Below, in pieces: positions 1 to 5,955 of a DNA stretch of 5,955 nucleotides. Position numbers and translations under genes: made by a program. Source of the stretch: Chloroflexota bacterium. GTDB taxonomy: Bacteria; Chloroflexota; Dormibacteria; Dormibacterales; Dormibacteraceae. The DNA is taken from contig VBFW01000073.1 of NCBI GenBank assembly GCA_005880525.1, positions 1 to 5,955 on the forward strand, written 5' to 3'. Every line of letters starts with the position of its first letter. Within the stretch, counting starts at the first letter, position 1. Below the pieces are notes generated by a model that did not search any database, had not been told where the DNA came from, and saw nothing but the letters and a program-made list of their open reading frames with translations.

Positions 1-1768
<1,768 letters not shown>

Positions 1769-1772
<4 letters not shown>

Positions 1773-2218
1773 AGCTGCGGACCATTGCCGAAAGGAAGAA
1801 GGACGTGCTGGCCGCGCTGGAGTCGCATCACGACCTGTGGGTCGCTACCGCCGATGCCAAAGGGCAGCCGCATCTGATCGCCGCGTCGAGCTGGTGGGAC
1901 GGCTCTTTCATCGTGGTGACCACGCGCGTTGAGTCCAGGACCGCGCACAACCTGGCCGAAACGGGGCTCGCGAAGCTGGGCCACGGCACGCCCGCCGACG
2001 TGATCCTGATCGACGCCGAGCTCGAGACGAGCACGCCCGTCGGGCAGGCCGATGACAAGCTGGCCGGCGGCTTTTCCAGGGCGGCGGGATGGGACCCGCG
2101 CGAGGTCGGCGACGACTGGGCGTTCTACCGGCTGCGGCCGCGCCGGGTGCAGGCGTATCGCGGCTATGAGGAGATCGAAGGCCGCGACGTGATGAAAGGC
2201 GGGCGCTGGCTGGCCTGA
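1769..2218 (+). CDS. Pyridoxamine 5'-phosphate oxidase-fold (flavin/F420-binding) protein
   Basis: This 149-residue protein has the size and pattern of the small split-barrel flavoproteins (PPOX-like / F420- or FMN-dependent oxidoreductases). The N-terminal helix is followed by LWVATADAKGQPHLIAASSW, the typical first strands in which the protein distinguishes substrates, and then by FIVVTTRVESRTAHNL, the cofactor-phosphate-binding region of this fold. The C-terminus, with WAFYRLRPRRVQAYRGYEE and a final GGRWLA, matches the usual ending of the family. The substrate and the choice between FMN, F420 and haem cannot be read from sequence. The ATG was chosen because it overlaps the priA stop (ATGA) and gives a normal family length; no Shine-Dalgarno sequence precedes it. 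It is probably co-transcribed with priA. Family call is firm; any specific activity is unknown. Confidence 0.85.
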
Positions 2219-2247
2219 CGCCGATCTGGCTTCGATCTCGAGCCTCG

Positions 2248-2264
2248 TGGGTAGAATCGAATTC
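2248..2264 (+). promoter_or_regulatory. Candidate -10 element in front of def, giving a leaderless message
   Basis: TGGGTAGAATCG (2248-2259) contains TAGAAT at 2252-2257, a good match to a sigma-70 type -10 box (TATAAT) with an extended TGG upstream. Transcription would begin about 7 nt downstream, at or next to the GTG at 2265, so the def message would have no 5' leader. The same 12 bases occur before the tmRNA gene (5255-5266). No convincing -35 box is visible. Promoter function is inferred from sequence and placement. Confidence 0.55.
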
Positions 2265-2780
2265 GTGGGCGTCCGGCCGATCCTGAGCTTCGATCAACCC
2301 GTGCTTCGAGAAAAGGCGAAGAAGGTGTCGCGCGTCGACACGTCCATCCAGCGCCTCATCGACGACCTGGCGGAGACGATGCTCGCAGCCCCTGGGGCCG
2401 GCCTGGCCGCGCCGCAGATCGGAGTTCCGCTGCGCGTCTGCGTAGTCAAGGGCGACGAGAACCAGATCTGGGCGCTCGTGAACCCCGAGATCGTCAAGCA
2501 CGACGGCGTGCAGGTCGGATACGAGGGTTGTCTGAGCTATCCCGGGTGGGTCGGCGAGGTGGCGCGCTACGAGACGGTGGTCGTGAAGGGTCGCAACCGG
2601 CGTGGCAAGGAGGTGCGCATCAAGTCGAGCGGGTTCACAGCGCGCGCCTTCCAGCACGAGCTGGACCACCTGGACGGGATCCTCTTCATCGACCGCCTCA
2701 CCAACCTCGACACGCTGCGCCGCGTCGAGGACCTCGAGGCCGACGAGCAGGAAGCAGCCGTCGCCGCCGCGTCGGGTTAG
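2265..2780 (+). CDS. def: Peptide deformylase
   Basis: Def removes the formyl group from the N-terminal methionine of nascent proteins at the ribosome exit, using a catalytic metal (usually Fe2+). All three family motifs are present, counted from the GTG at 2265: GAGLAAPQIG (residues 44-53), EGCLSYP (87-93, with metal ligand Cys89) and HELDH (131-135, with His131 and His135 as ligands and Glu132 as catalytic base). The length is 171 residues, normal for the family, with an acidic/alanine-rich tail. I prefer GTG 2265 (MGVRPILSFDQPVLR, matching the usual N-terminus) over an in-frame GTG at 2247, because the latter lies upstream of the putative -10 box. It is followed 8 nt later by fmt, whose product adds the group Def removes. 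Confidence 0.96.
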   Translation: MGVRPILSFDQPVLREKAKKVSRVDTSIQRLIDDLAETMLAAPGAGLAAPQIGVPLRVCVVKGDENQIWALVNPEIVKHDGVQVGYEGCLSYPGWVGEVARYETVVVKGRNRRGKEVRIKSSGFTARAFQHELDHLDGILFIDRLTNLDTLRRVEDLEADEQEAAVAAASG

Positions 2781-2788
2781 CTGCCTTC

Positions 2789-3610
2789 CTGAAGCTGGTT
2801 TTCGCCGGTACCGCTGCCTTCGCCGTGCCGTCGCTGCGCGCCCTGCACTCCGCGGGCCATGAGATCGCGCTCGTGATCACGCAGCCGGATCGGCCCGGCC
2901 ACCGCATGAAGATGACGCCGCCGCCTGTGAAGGTCGCTGCGGTCGAACTGGGTCTCGATGTGTATCAGCCGGACCGCATCCGGGAGGCATCTGCTGCGGA
3001 GCGCGTTCGTCTGCTGGCGCCCGACCTGATGGTCGTCGTTGCGTACGGCCAGATCATCCCGCCGGCCATCCTGGAGATCCCGCGTCGCGGCGTGCTCAAT
3101 GTGCACGCGTCGCTGCTTCCCCGCTGGCGTGGCGCGTCGCCGGTCGCGCACGCGATCCTGGCCGGGGATGGCGAGACGGGCGTCACGATCATGAAGATGG
3201 ACGAGCAGCTCGACCATGGACCGGTGCTCGCGTCACGCGCGATTCCGATTCATCCCGGCGACGACACGCCGGCGCTCACCGAGCGTCTCGCCGAAGCCGG
3301 CGCCGAGCTGCTGGCGGAGACCATCGCGCGTCTCGACGACTTGCAAGCCGCCGAGCAGGACCACGCGAAGGCGACGCTTGCGCCTCGGCTCACGCGGCAG
3401 GATGGTGCGCTCGAGTGGGAGATGGGGGCAGACGAGATCGACCGACGCGTGCGCGCGCTGCGGCCGTGGCCCGGCGCGACGCTGCCGACGAAACGCGGGC
3501 GCGTGAAGGTGCTGAAAGGCCACGTCGATGGCTCGCGGTACGTGCCTGATCTGGTCCAGCTGCCGGGCAAGCGGCCGGCGCCGGCAAGGCAGGTGCTGGG
3601 CGATGCCTGA
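2789..3610 (+). CDS. fmt: Methionyl-tRNA formyltransferase, apparently CTG-initiated
   Basis: Fmt transfers a formyl group from 10-formyl-tetrahydrofolate to initiator Met-tRNA. Homology begins at the CTG at 2789: read as Met it gives MKLVFAGTAAFAVPSL, which is the standard Fmt N-terminus. No ATG, GTG or TTG lies in frame close to this point; the next in-frame ATG would remove the first strand. Catalytic residues are visible as Asn104 and His106 in LNVHASLLPRWRGASPV and Asp142 in MKMDEQLDHGPVL. The folate-loop region QPDRPGHRMKMTPPPVK and RALRPWPGA of the C-terminal domain are also present. At 273 residues it is shorter than the usual 300-315; the shortfall lies in the C-terminal beta-barrel, which goes almost straight from VKVLKGHVDG to the terminal VQLPGKRPAP segment. 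The stop overlaps the smpB ATG by 8 nt. Function is secure; the start codon is inferred. Confidence 0.92.
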   Translation: MKLVFAGTAAFAVPSLRALHSAGHEIALVITQPDRPGHRMKMTPPPVKVAAVELGLDVYQPDRIREASAAERVRLLAPDLMVVVAYGQIIPPAILEIPRRGVLNVHASLLPRWRGASPVAHAILAGDGETGVTIMKMDEQLDHGPVLASRAIPIHPGDDTPALTERLAEAGAELLAETIARLDDLQAAEQDHAKATLAPRLTRQDGALEWEMGADEIDRRVRALRPWPGATLPTKRGRVKVLKGHVDGSRYVPDLVQLPGKRPAPARQVLGDA

Positions 3611-3921
3611 CACGGATAAGGACCGCGAGCGCGACAAGGCGGTCAACCGCCGCGCACATCTCGCCGTACGCCCAGGGCAACCTCATGAACCACGAGCCGA
3701 TGCGCCCGCGCAAGCTGCTGCTGCACCGCAAGCAGATCGCGAGCCTCATCGGCAAGGTGCGGCAGAAGGGCTACACGCTCATCCCGCTGCGCGTGTACTT
3801 CGCGCGCAATCGCGCCAAGGTCGAGATCGGGCTGGGGCGTGGCAAGCGGCAGTACGACAAGCGGCAGGCGATCGCGGAGCGCGACGCCAAGCGAGAGATC
3901 GAGCGCGCAACGCGCCGCTAG
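3603..3921 (+). pseudogene. smpB: smpB (tmRNA-binding protein) with internal deletion and frame change
   Basis: SmpB binds tmRNA and places it in stalled ribosomes. The ATG at 3603 overlaps the end of fmt by 8 nt and starts MPDTDKDRERDKAVNRRA, a typical SmpB N-terminus that should continue RH(D/E)Y. Instead, from about 3652 and one frame over, the sequence reads AHISPYAQGNLMNHEP followed by RPRKLLLHRKQIASLIGKV, LIPLRVYF, GRGKRQYDKRQAIAERDAKREIE and a TAG stop. About 50 residues of the OB-fold core, including the GxxLxGxEVKSLR region and the Glu equivalent to E. coli Glu31, are missing. The bases GCGC at 3652-3655 can belong to either side, as expected of a microhomology deletion or an assembly collapse. 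The C-terminal half with its DKR motif and basic tail is intact; an internal ATG at 3685 could give at most 78 residues. Identification is secure; whether the lesion exists in the genome is uncertain. Confidence 0.88.
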
Positions 3922-3950
3922 CTGGGGCTGCTCGTCAGGGATTCCCCGCG

Positions 3951-3962
3951 TTTGTATACAAA
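3951..3962. repeat. Palindrome TTTGTATACAAA, copy 1 of a paired element
   Basis: TTTGTATACAAA is a perfect 12-bp palindrome, AT-rich in a very GC-rich context. Ten of its bases (TGTATACAAA, 3953-3962) recur at 3994-4003, 41 bp downstream, close to four helical turns. Such a spacing and symmetry fit a dimeric repressor operator (TTGTATACAA resembles GntR-type sites), but the position between two converging gene ends is unusual for an operator. Function unknown. Confidence 0.6.
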
Positions 3963-3977
3963 GGCGCGTTTGGCGCC
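3963..3977. terminator. Weak hairpin between convergent genes, possible bidirectional terminator
   Basis: GGCGC (3963-3967) can pair with GCGCC (3973-3977) around a five-base loop GTTTG. It sits between the ends of smpB (+) and the GNAT gene (-), where termination from both sides would be expected, and directly abuts the palindrome at 3951-3962. There is no U-tract on either side, so intrinsic termination is doubtful. Confidence 0.25.
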
Positions 3978-3993
3978 GCGAATAACCCGCCGC

Positions 3994-4003
3994 TGTATAC
4001 AAA
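3994..4003. repeat. Second copy of TGTATACAAA
   Basis: The palindromic core TGTATACA (3994-4001) followed by AA repeats ten bases of the palindrome at 3951-3962 in direct orientation. It lies 14 bp past the stop codon of the truncated GNAT gene on the opposite strand. See the first copy for interpretation. Confidence 0.6.
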
Positions 4004-4016
4004 TCCGCGCCTGAGG

Positions 4017-4301
4017 CTAGGTGAGGTTCCAGGTCAGCATCACGTGGCTGCTCTCTTCGTCGGTGCCGCTCTTCAGCTCGTACAGGAACATCTCGGTTCC
4101 CTTGTCGGGATGGGTCAGCTCGACGCCACTCACAAATCCGACCGGCTTCCCGCCGGCGATCGCCAGCAGCAGATGGTGGTTCGGGTCACCGAGAAATCGC
4201 GCGACCGCTTCCGGCTTCGCCTCACTGTCGAATAGATGGCCGGCGGCCAGGACCAGGGCGTCGTCCCCCGGCCCGAGCCGCCTGATCTCGATGCTCGTCA
4301 T
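4017..4301 (-). pseudogene. GNAT-family N-acetyltransferase, truncated with an unrelated tail
   Basis: Residues 1-76 look like the first half of a small acetyltransferase of the aminoglycoside 3-N-acetyltransferase-I type: IEIRRLGPGDDALVLAAGHL, a helix ending FLGDPNHHLLLAIAGGKPVGF, and strand MFLYEL. In intact members that last strand is followed by GV and then the acetyl-CoA pyrophosphate loop (Q/R-x-x-G-x-G/A) and about 60 further residues. Here the reading frame instead gives KSGTDEESSHVMLTWNLT and stops at 94 residues, so the acetyl-CoA site is missing and catalysis by this family's mechanism is not expected. The ATG overlaps the stop of the upstream oxidase gene (ATGA), implying coupled translation. 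The tail may be the C-terminus of another gene joined by deletion; I do not recognise it. Alternatives are a frameshift, an assembly error or a genuinely shortened non-catalytic protein. Confidence 0.7.
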
Positions 4302-5224
4302 GCGGCCAGGTTGATGCCGATCGCCCGCAAGCGTTTGTTCAGCGACTCCATCGCGAACTCGATGATCTCGCTCTCGGTGTGCCCGTAGTCGGTGACGTAG
4401 GCCGGGTCGGGCGGGTCGAGCGTGCCCGAAATCAAAGGCAGCGACTCGATCAGCGTCTTCTGGATCAGCGGCGCATACCGCGCCGCGTCCTCGCGCACGG
4501 CCTCCTGCAGCACCTTGATGCCGAAGCTCACATGCCGCGACTCGTCGCGCGCGACCGCGGTGAAGCCGCGATAGAAGCCGCGGTCGGTCAATCCCTGCTC
4601 GCGCATCGACTCGAGCTCGAACCGCTGGCCGGTCAGCGCGATGGTCGCCTCGACGACGATGTGGTACAGGGTCACGCCCTCGACGAACGCGTCGAAGTCC
4701 TTCGGGTTGCTGGCCAGGCGCTGCGCGAGCGCCGGCAGCTTGTCATAGAAAAGGATGTTGTAGCCCTCATTCGTCTCGGGCCGGATCTCTTTCAGCAACG
4801 AAGTGAGGTCCTTGGCCTCGGTGCCGACCACCTCGTGCCACCACCGCTGAAAGAACGCAGTGTGCCTGGCCTCGTCGACCATCTGCGTCGACAGGAAGAT
4901 CTCGATCTCGGGCGTCGGCGACGCCCACACGAACGGCGCCAGGGTCGCGGTGACGCGCTCCTCGCCGTTGAAGAACAGCCGGTGGGACCACAGCGTCGCC
5001 TTGCGATCGCCTTCGCTCGCGTCGATCCAGTCCTGCCGGTCGAGCGTGAAGTCGATGTCGGAGACCGCCCACTGCTGCGACTCCCATCGGCGGTACAGGT
5101 CCATGTAGCTCGGCATGTTCTCGATGCCGCGGTCGATGAACGACAGCACGTCGTCGATGCGGATGTCGCCCAGCTCCGTGAGGCTTGCGCGCCCAACGCG
5201 CTCGAGGTCAACCGGAGAAGCCAT
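4298..5224 (-). CDS. R2-like ligand-binding oxidase (ferritin-like di-metal protein)
   Basis: This 308-residue helical protein belongs to the ribonucleotide-reductase-R2-like ferritin superfamily and aligns by eye with R2lox proteins such as Mycobacterium tuberculosis Rv0233. Matching blocks are SDIDFTLDRQDW, FFNGEERVT, DEARHTAFFQRW, YHIVVEATIALTG and DESRHVSFG. The six expected metal ligands are Glu88, Glu118, His121, Glu192, Glu228 and His231. Val91 and Tyr187 occupy the positions (V71 and Y162 in Rv0233) that form the Tyr-Val ether cross-link characteristic of R2lox, which carries an Mn/Fe cofactor. The physiological substrate of the family is unknown; a bound fatty acid has been seen in characterised members. 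I chose the ATG at 5224 over upstream in-frame candidates because homology starts soon after it and a TACACT -10-like box lies just upstream. It overlaps the downstream GNAT start by 4 nt. A divergent tmRNA gene lies 73 bp upstream. Confidence 0.88.
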   Translation of the reverse strand: MASPVDLERVGRASLTELGDIRIDDVLSFIDRGIENMPSYMDLYRRWESQQWAVSDIDFTLDRQDWIDASEGDRKATLWSHRLFFNGEERVTATLAPFVWASPTPEIEIFLSTQMVDEARHTAFFQRWWHEVVGTEAKDLTSLLKEIRPETNEGYNILFYDKLPALAQRLASNPKDFDAFVEGVTLYHIVVEATIALTGQRFELESMREQGLTDRGFYRGFTAVARDESRHVSFGIKVLQEAVREDAARYAPLIQKTLIESLPLISGTLDPPDPAYVTDYGHTESEIIEFAMESLNKRLRAIGINLAA

Positions 5225-5227
5225 CGC

Positions 5228-5240
5228 GCGTCCCAGTGTA
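5228..5240 (-). promoter_or_regulatory. Candidate -10 element for the R2lox-like gene
   Basis: On the - strand TACACT (5240-5235) stands 10 nt before the ATG at 5224, so a transcript from it would have a leader of only about 4 nt. No Shine-Dalgarno sequence lies before this ATG, which fits near-leaderless translation. No clear -35 box is seen. Inferred only from placement and resemblance. Confidence 0.35.
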
Positions 5241-5254
5241 GGTGGGCCGCCCGA

Positions 5255-5271
5255 TGGGTAGAATCGGAGCG
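5255..5271 (+). promoter_or_regulatory. Candidate -10 element for the tmRNA gene
   Basis: TGGGTAGAATCG (5255-5266) contains the -10-like TAGAAT (5259-5264) and is identical over 12 bases to the element in front of def. Transcription would start near 5271, leaving about 26 nt of precursor to be removed, presumably by RNase P, before the mature tmRNA 5' end at 5298. It is divergent from the promoter of the oxidase gene. Function inferred. Confidence 0.55.
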
Positions 5272-5297
5272 CAACCAGGTTCATCACTCACCTTCGT

Positions 5298-5674
5298 GGG
5301 GGCGTCCGGTCTCGACGGGGCAGATGCGCTTCGGGATTGCGAGCCGAGAGCCGCGTGCGTTACAGCGCAGCGTTTACAAACGCCAACAAGAACACCGCTT
5401 TCGCCCTCGCTGCGTAAGCAGTAGAGACGTAAGCCCCGGGACATGATCCCGGGCGTCGTCTCCGGTCAGTCCGGCGGACTGGAGAACGGCGTCACATAGA
5501 CCGGATTGCCGCCTCGGGGGCGCCGCGGCTCCGAGGCGGGACACCCACCGCGGCTGGCTGAAGCGGATCCCGTCGGGAGGAGCCGCCAGGCGAGGTACCA
5601 AAATCCTGGACACGCTCGTAGAGATCCCGGGGGACGCTGCTTCGGACGCGGGTTCAACTCCCGCCGCCTCCACC
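5298..5674 (+). ncRNA. ssrA: Transfer-messenger RNA (tmRNA), tag ANKNTAFALAA
   Basis: tmRNA, with SmpB, frees ribosomes stalled on broken messages and tags the product for proteolysis. The acceptor stem GGGGGCG (5298-5304) pairs with CGCCTCC (5665-5671, one G-U). The conserved 5' block GGTCTCGACGGGG follows, and near the 3' end lies a T-arm of GCGGG (5648-5652), TTCAACT and CCCGC (5660-5664). The tag frame reads GCC (5382) AAC AAG AAC ACC GCT TTC GCC CTC GCT GCG TAA (5415-5417), that is ANKNTAFALAA, ending with the ALAA degron recognised by ClpXP. The resume codon GCC is inferred from the usual alanine. After the tag, GAGACG (5424-5429) pairs with CGTCTC (5457-5462), enclosing a perfect CCCGGGA/TCCCGGG hairpin (5435-5453). 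The discriminator A (5672) is followed by CCT, so the final CCA is completed post-transcriptionally. The length of about 377 nt is normal for one-piece tmRNA. Confidence 0.96.
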
Positions 5675-5678
5675 TTTG

Positions 5679-5955
5679 CTAGCCCGGAAGCGACCCGGCC
5701 GGTAGCACTTCGAGGTTGATGATGCTGACCTGCTGCTGACTATGGGCGCTCCACGACAGATGGAATGTCCAACAGCCTGGCTTCGGAAAATCTGCGACCC
5801 CGCCAGCATTGGTGAAGGTGAGGATCGGTTGCGACTCACCTAACGGGCGACCTTCGATTTCGACGTTGATATACCCGGTCGGGTATTCCGCCTTCGCTAC
5901 CCAATGGACCTTGTTGTAGGTGCCGTCCACACGGGGGCCACTGCCAGCCACCAGC
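5679..5955 (-). CDS. C-terminal part of an unrecognised, probably secreted beta-sandwich protein
   Basis: The frame is open at the right edge (a CTG codon precedes the GTG at 5951), so only the last 91 or so residues are visible and the true start lies outside. The segment is rich in beta-strand and aromatic residues. It contains GGVADFPKPGCWTFHLSW, which resembles the FPxPGCW motif of immunoglobulin-like beta-sandwich domains found near the C-terminus of many uncharacterised exported bacterial proteins. It ends INLEVLPAGSLPG. No signal peptide can be judged here. The stop lies only about 5 nt beyond the tmRNA 3' end, in convergent orientation. Local GC content is visibly lower than in the housekeeping genes, which hints at different origin. 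No function can be given. Confidence 0.65.
   Translation of the reverse strand, partial: LVAGSGPRVDGTYNKVHWVAKAEYPTGYINVEIEGRPLGESQPILTFTNAGGVADFPKPGCWTFHLSWSAHSQQQVSIINLEVLPAGSLPG

Noticed and set aside
2247..2249. Upstream GTG as start of def
   Set aside because: It precedes the TAGAAT box, so a transcript from that promoter would not include it, and the added residues do not match the family N-terminus. It remains possible if def is read through from upstream.
1908..2669. - strand open frame across the PPOX-fold gene and def
   Set aside because: It spans two well-identified genes on the other strand and resembles nothing; a GC-driven shadow.
3528..4235. A 235-codon + strand frame spanning the fmt end, smpB and the GNAT region
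   Set aside because: Only its stretch from 3603 to about 3655 is meaningful (the smpB N-terminus); the rest is out of frame with recognisable SmpB and antisense to the GNAT gene.
4379..5446. Long + strand open frame of about 355 codons opposite the oxidase gene and into ssrA
   Set aside because: It is the shadow of a strongly conserved di-metal oxidase and runs into the tmRNA; the composition is low-complexity Arg/Leu/Val with no family resemblance.
5374..5673. - strand open frame covering the tmRNA, starting MEAAGVEPASEAA
   Set aside because: This is the antisense of the tmRNA 3' region, a frequent source of spurious predicted proteins; acceptor stem, T-arm and tag explain the sequence fully.
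5677..5707. Inverted repeat TGCTA ... TAGCA as a terminator for ssrA
   Set aside because: The stem is five to seven pairs with a bulge and a long loop, lacks a U-tract, and lies within the end of the opposite coding gene; too weak to call.

Overview
The window is a piece of GC-rich bacterial chromosome with almost no intergenic space, short overlaps between genes, and start sites that mostly lack a Shine-Dalgarno sequence. The left part is a translation and replication housekeeping cluster on the + strand: the 3' end of priA, a small flavin/F420-binding (PPOX-fold) protein, def, fmt and a damaged smpB. The priA-def-fmt order is widespread in bacteria. The compact PriA, the -10-like TAGAAT element placed so close to def that its message is probably leaderless, and the high GC suggest a Chloroflexota/Dormibacterota-like or similar Terrabacteria lineage. 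That placement is an inference; there is no rRNA here to anchor it.

Layout: positions 1-1772 hold PriA, cut by the left edge. Positions 1769-2218 hold the PPOX-fold protein, overlapping PriA by 4 nt. Positions 2265-2780 hold peptide deformylase (GTG start, own promoter). Positions 2789-3610 hold methionyl-tRNA formyltransferase, apparently from a CTG start. Positions 3603-3921 hold smpB with an internal deletion and frame change. A short convergent intergenic region (3922-4016) carries two copies of TGTATACAAA. On the - strand follow a truncated GNAT protein (4301-4017) and, directly upstream of it, an R2lox-like di-metal oxidase (5224-4298) that overlaps it by 4 nt. A 73-bp divergent promoter region separates the oxidase from the tmRNA gene ssrA (5298-5674, + strand), whose tag reads ANKNTAFALAA. 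At the right edge is the C-terminal part of an unrecognised - strand protein (5955-5679).

How the genes fit together: Fmt formylates initiator Met-tRNA, and Def removes the formyl group from nascent chains. SmpB and tmRNA rescue stalled ribosomes, and both genes lie in this window about 1.4 kb apart. PriA restarts stalled replication forks. The R2lox/GNAT pair looks like a separate two-gene operon inserted between smpB and ssrA.

The most notable observations are: smpB, partner of the intact tmRNA, lacks roughly 50 codons of its core and changes frame at the junction; the GNAT next to it is also cut off, with an unrelated tail; the oxidase keeps all six predicted metal ligands and the Val/Tyr pair that forms the R2lox ether cross-link; fmt seems to start at CTG; PriA lacks space for its winged-helix domain and has DEEG instead of DEEH; and the same 12-nt promoter element, TGGGTAGAATCG, precedes both def and ssrA. 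I see no CRISPR array, insertion sequence or tRNA.
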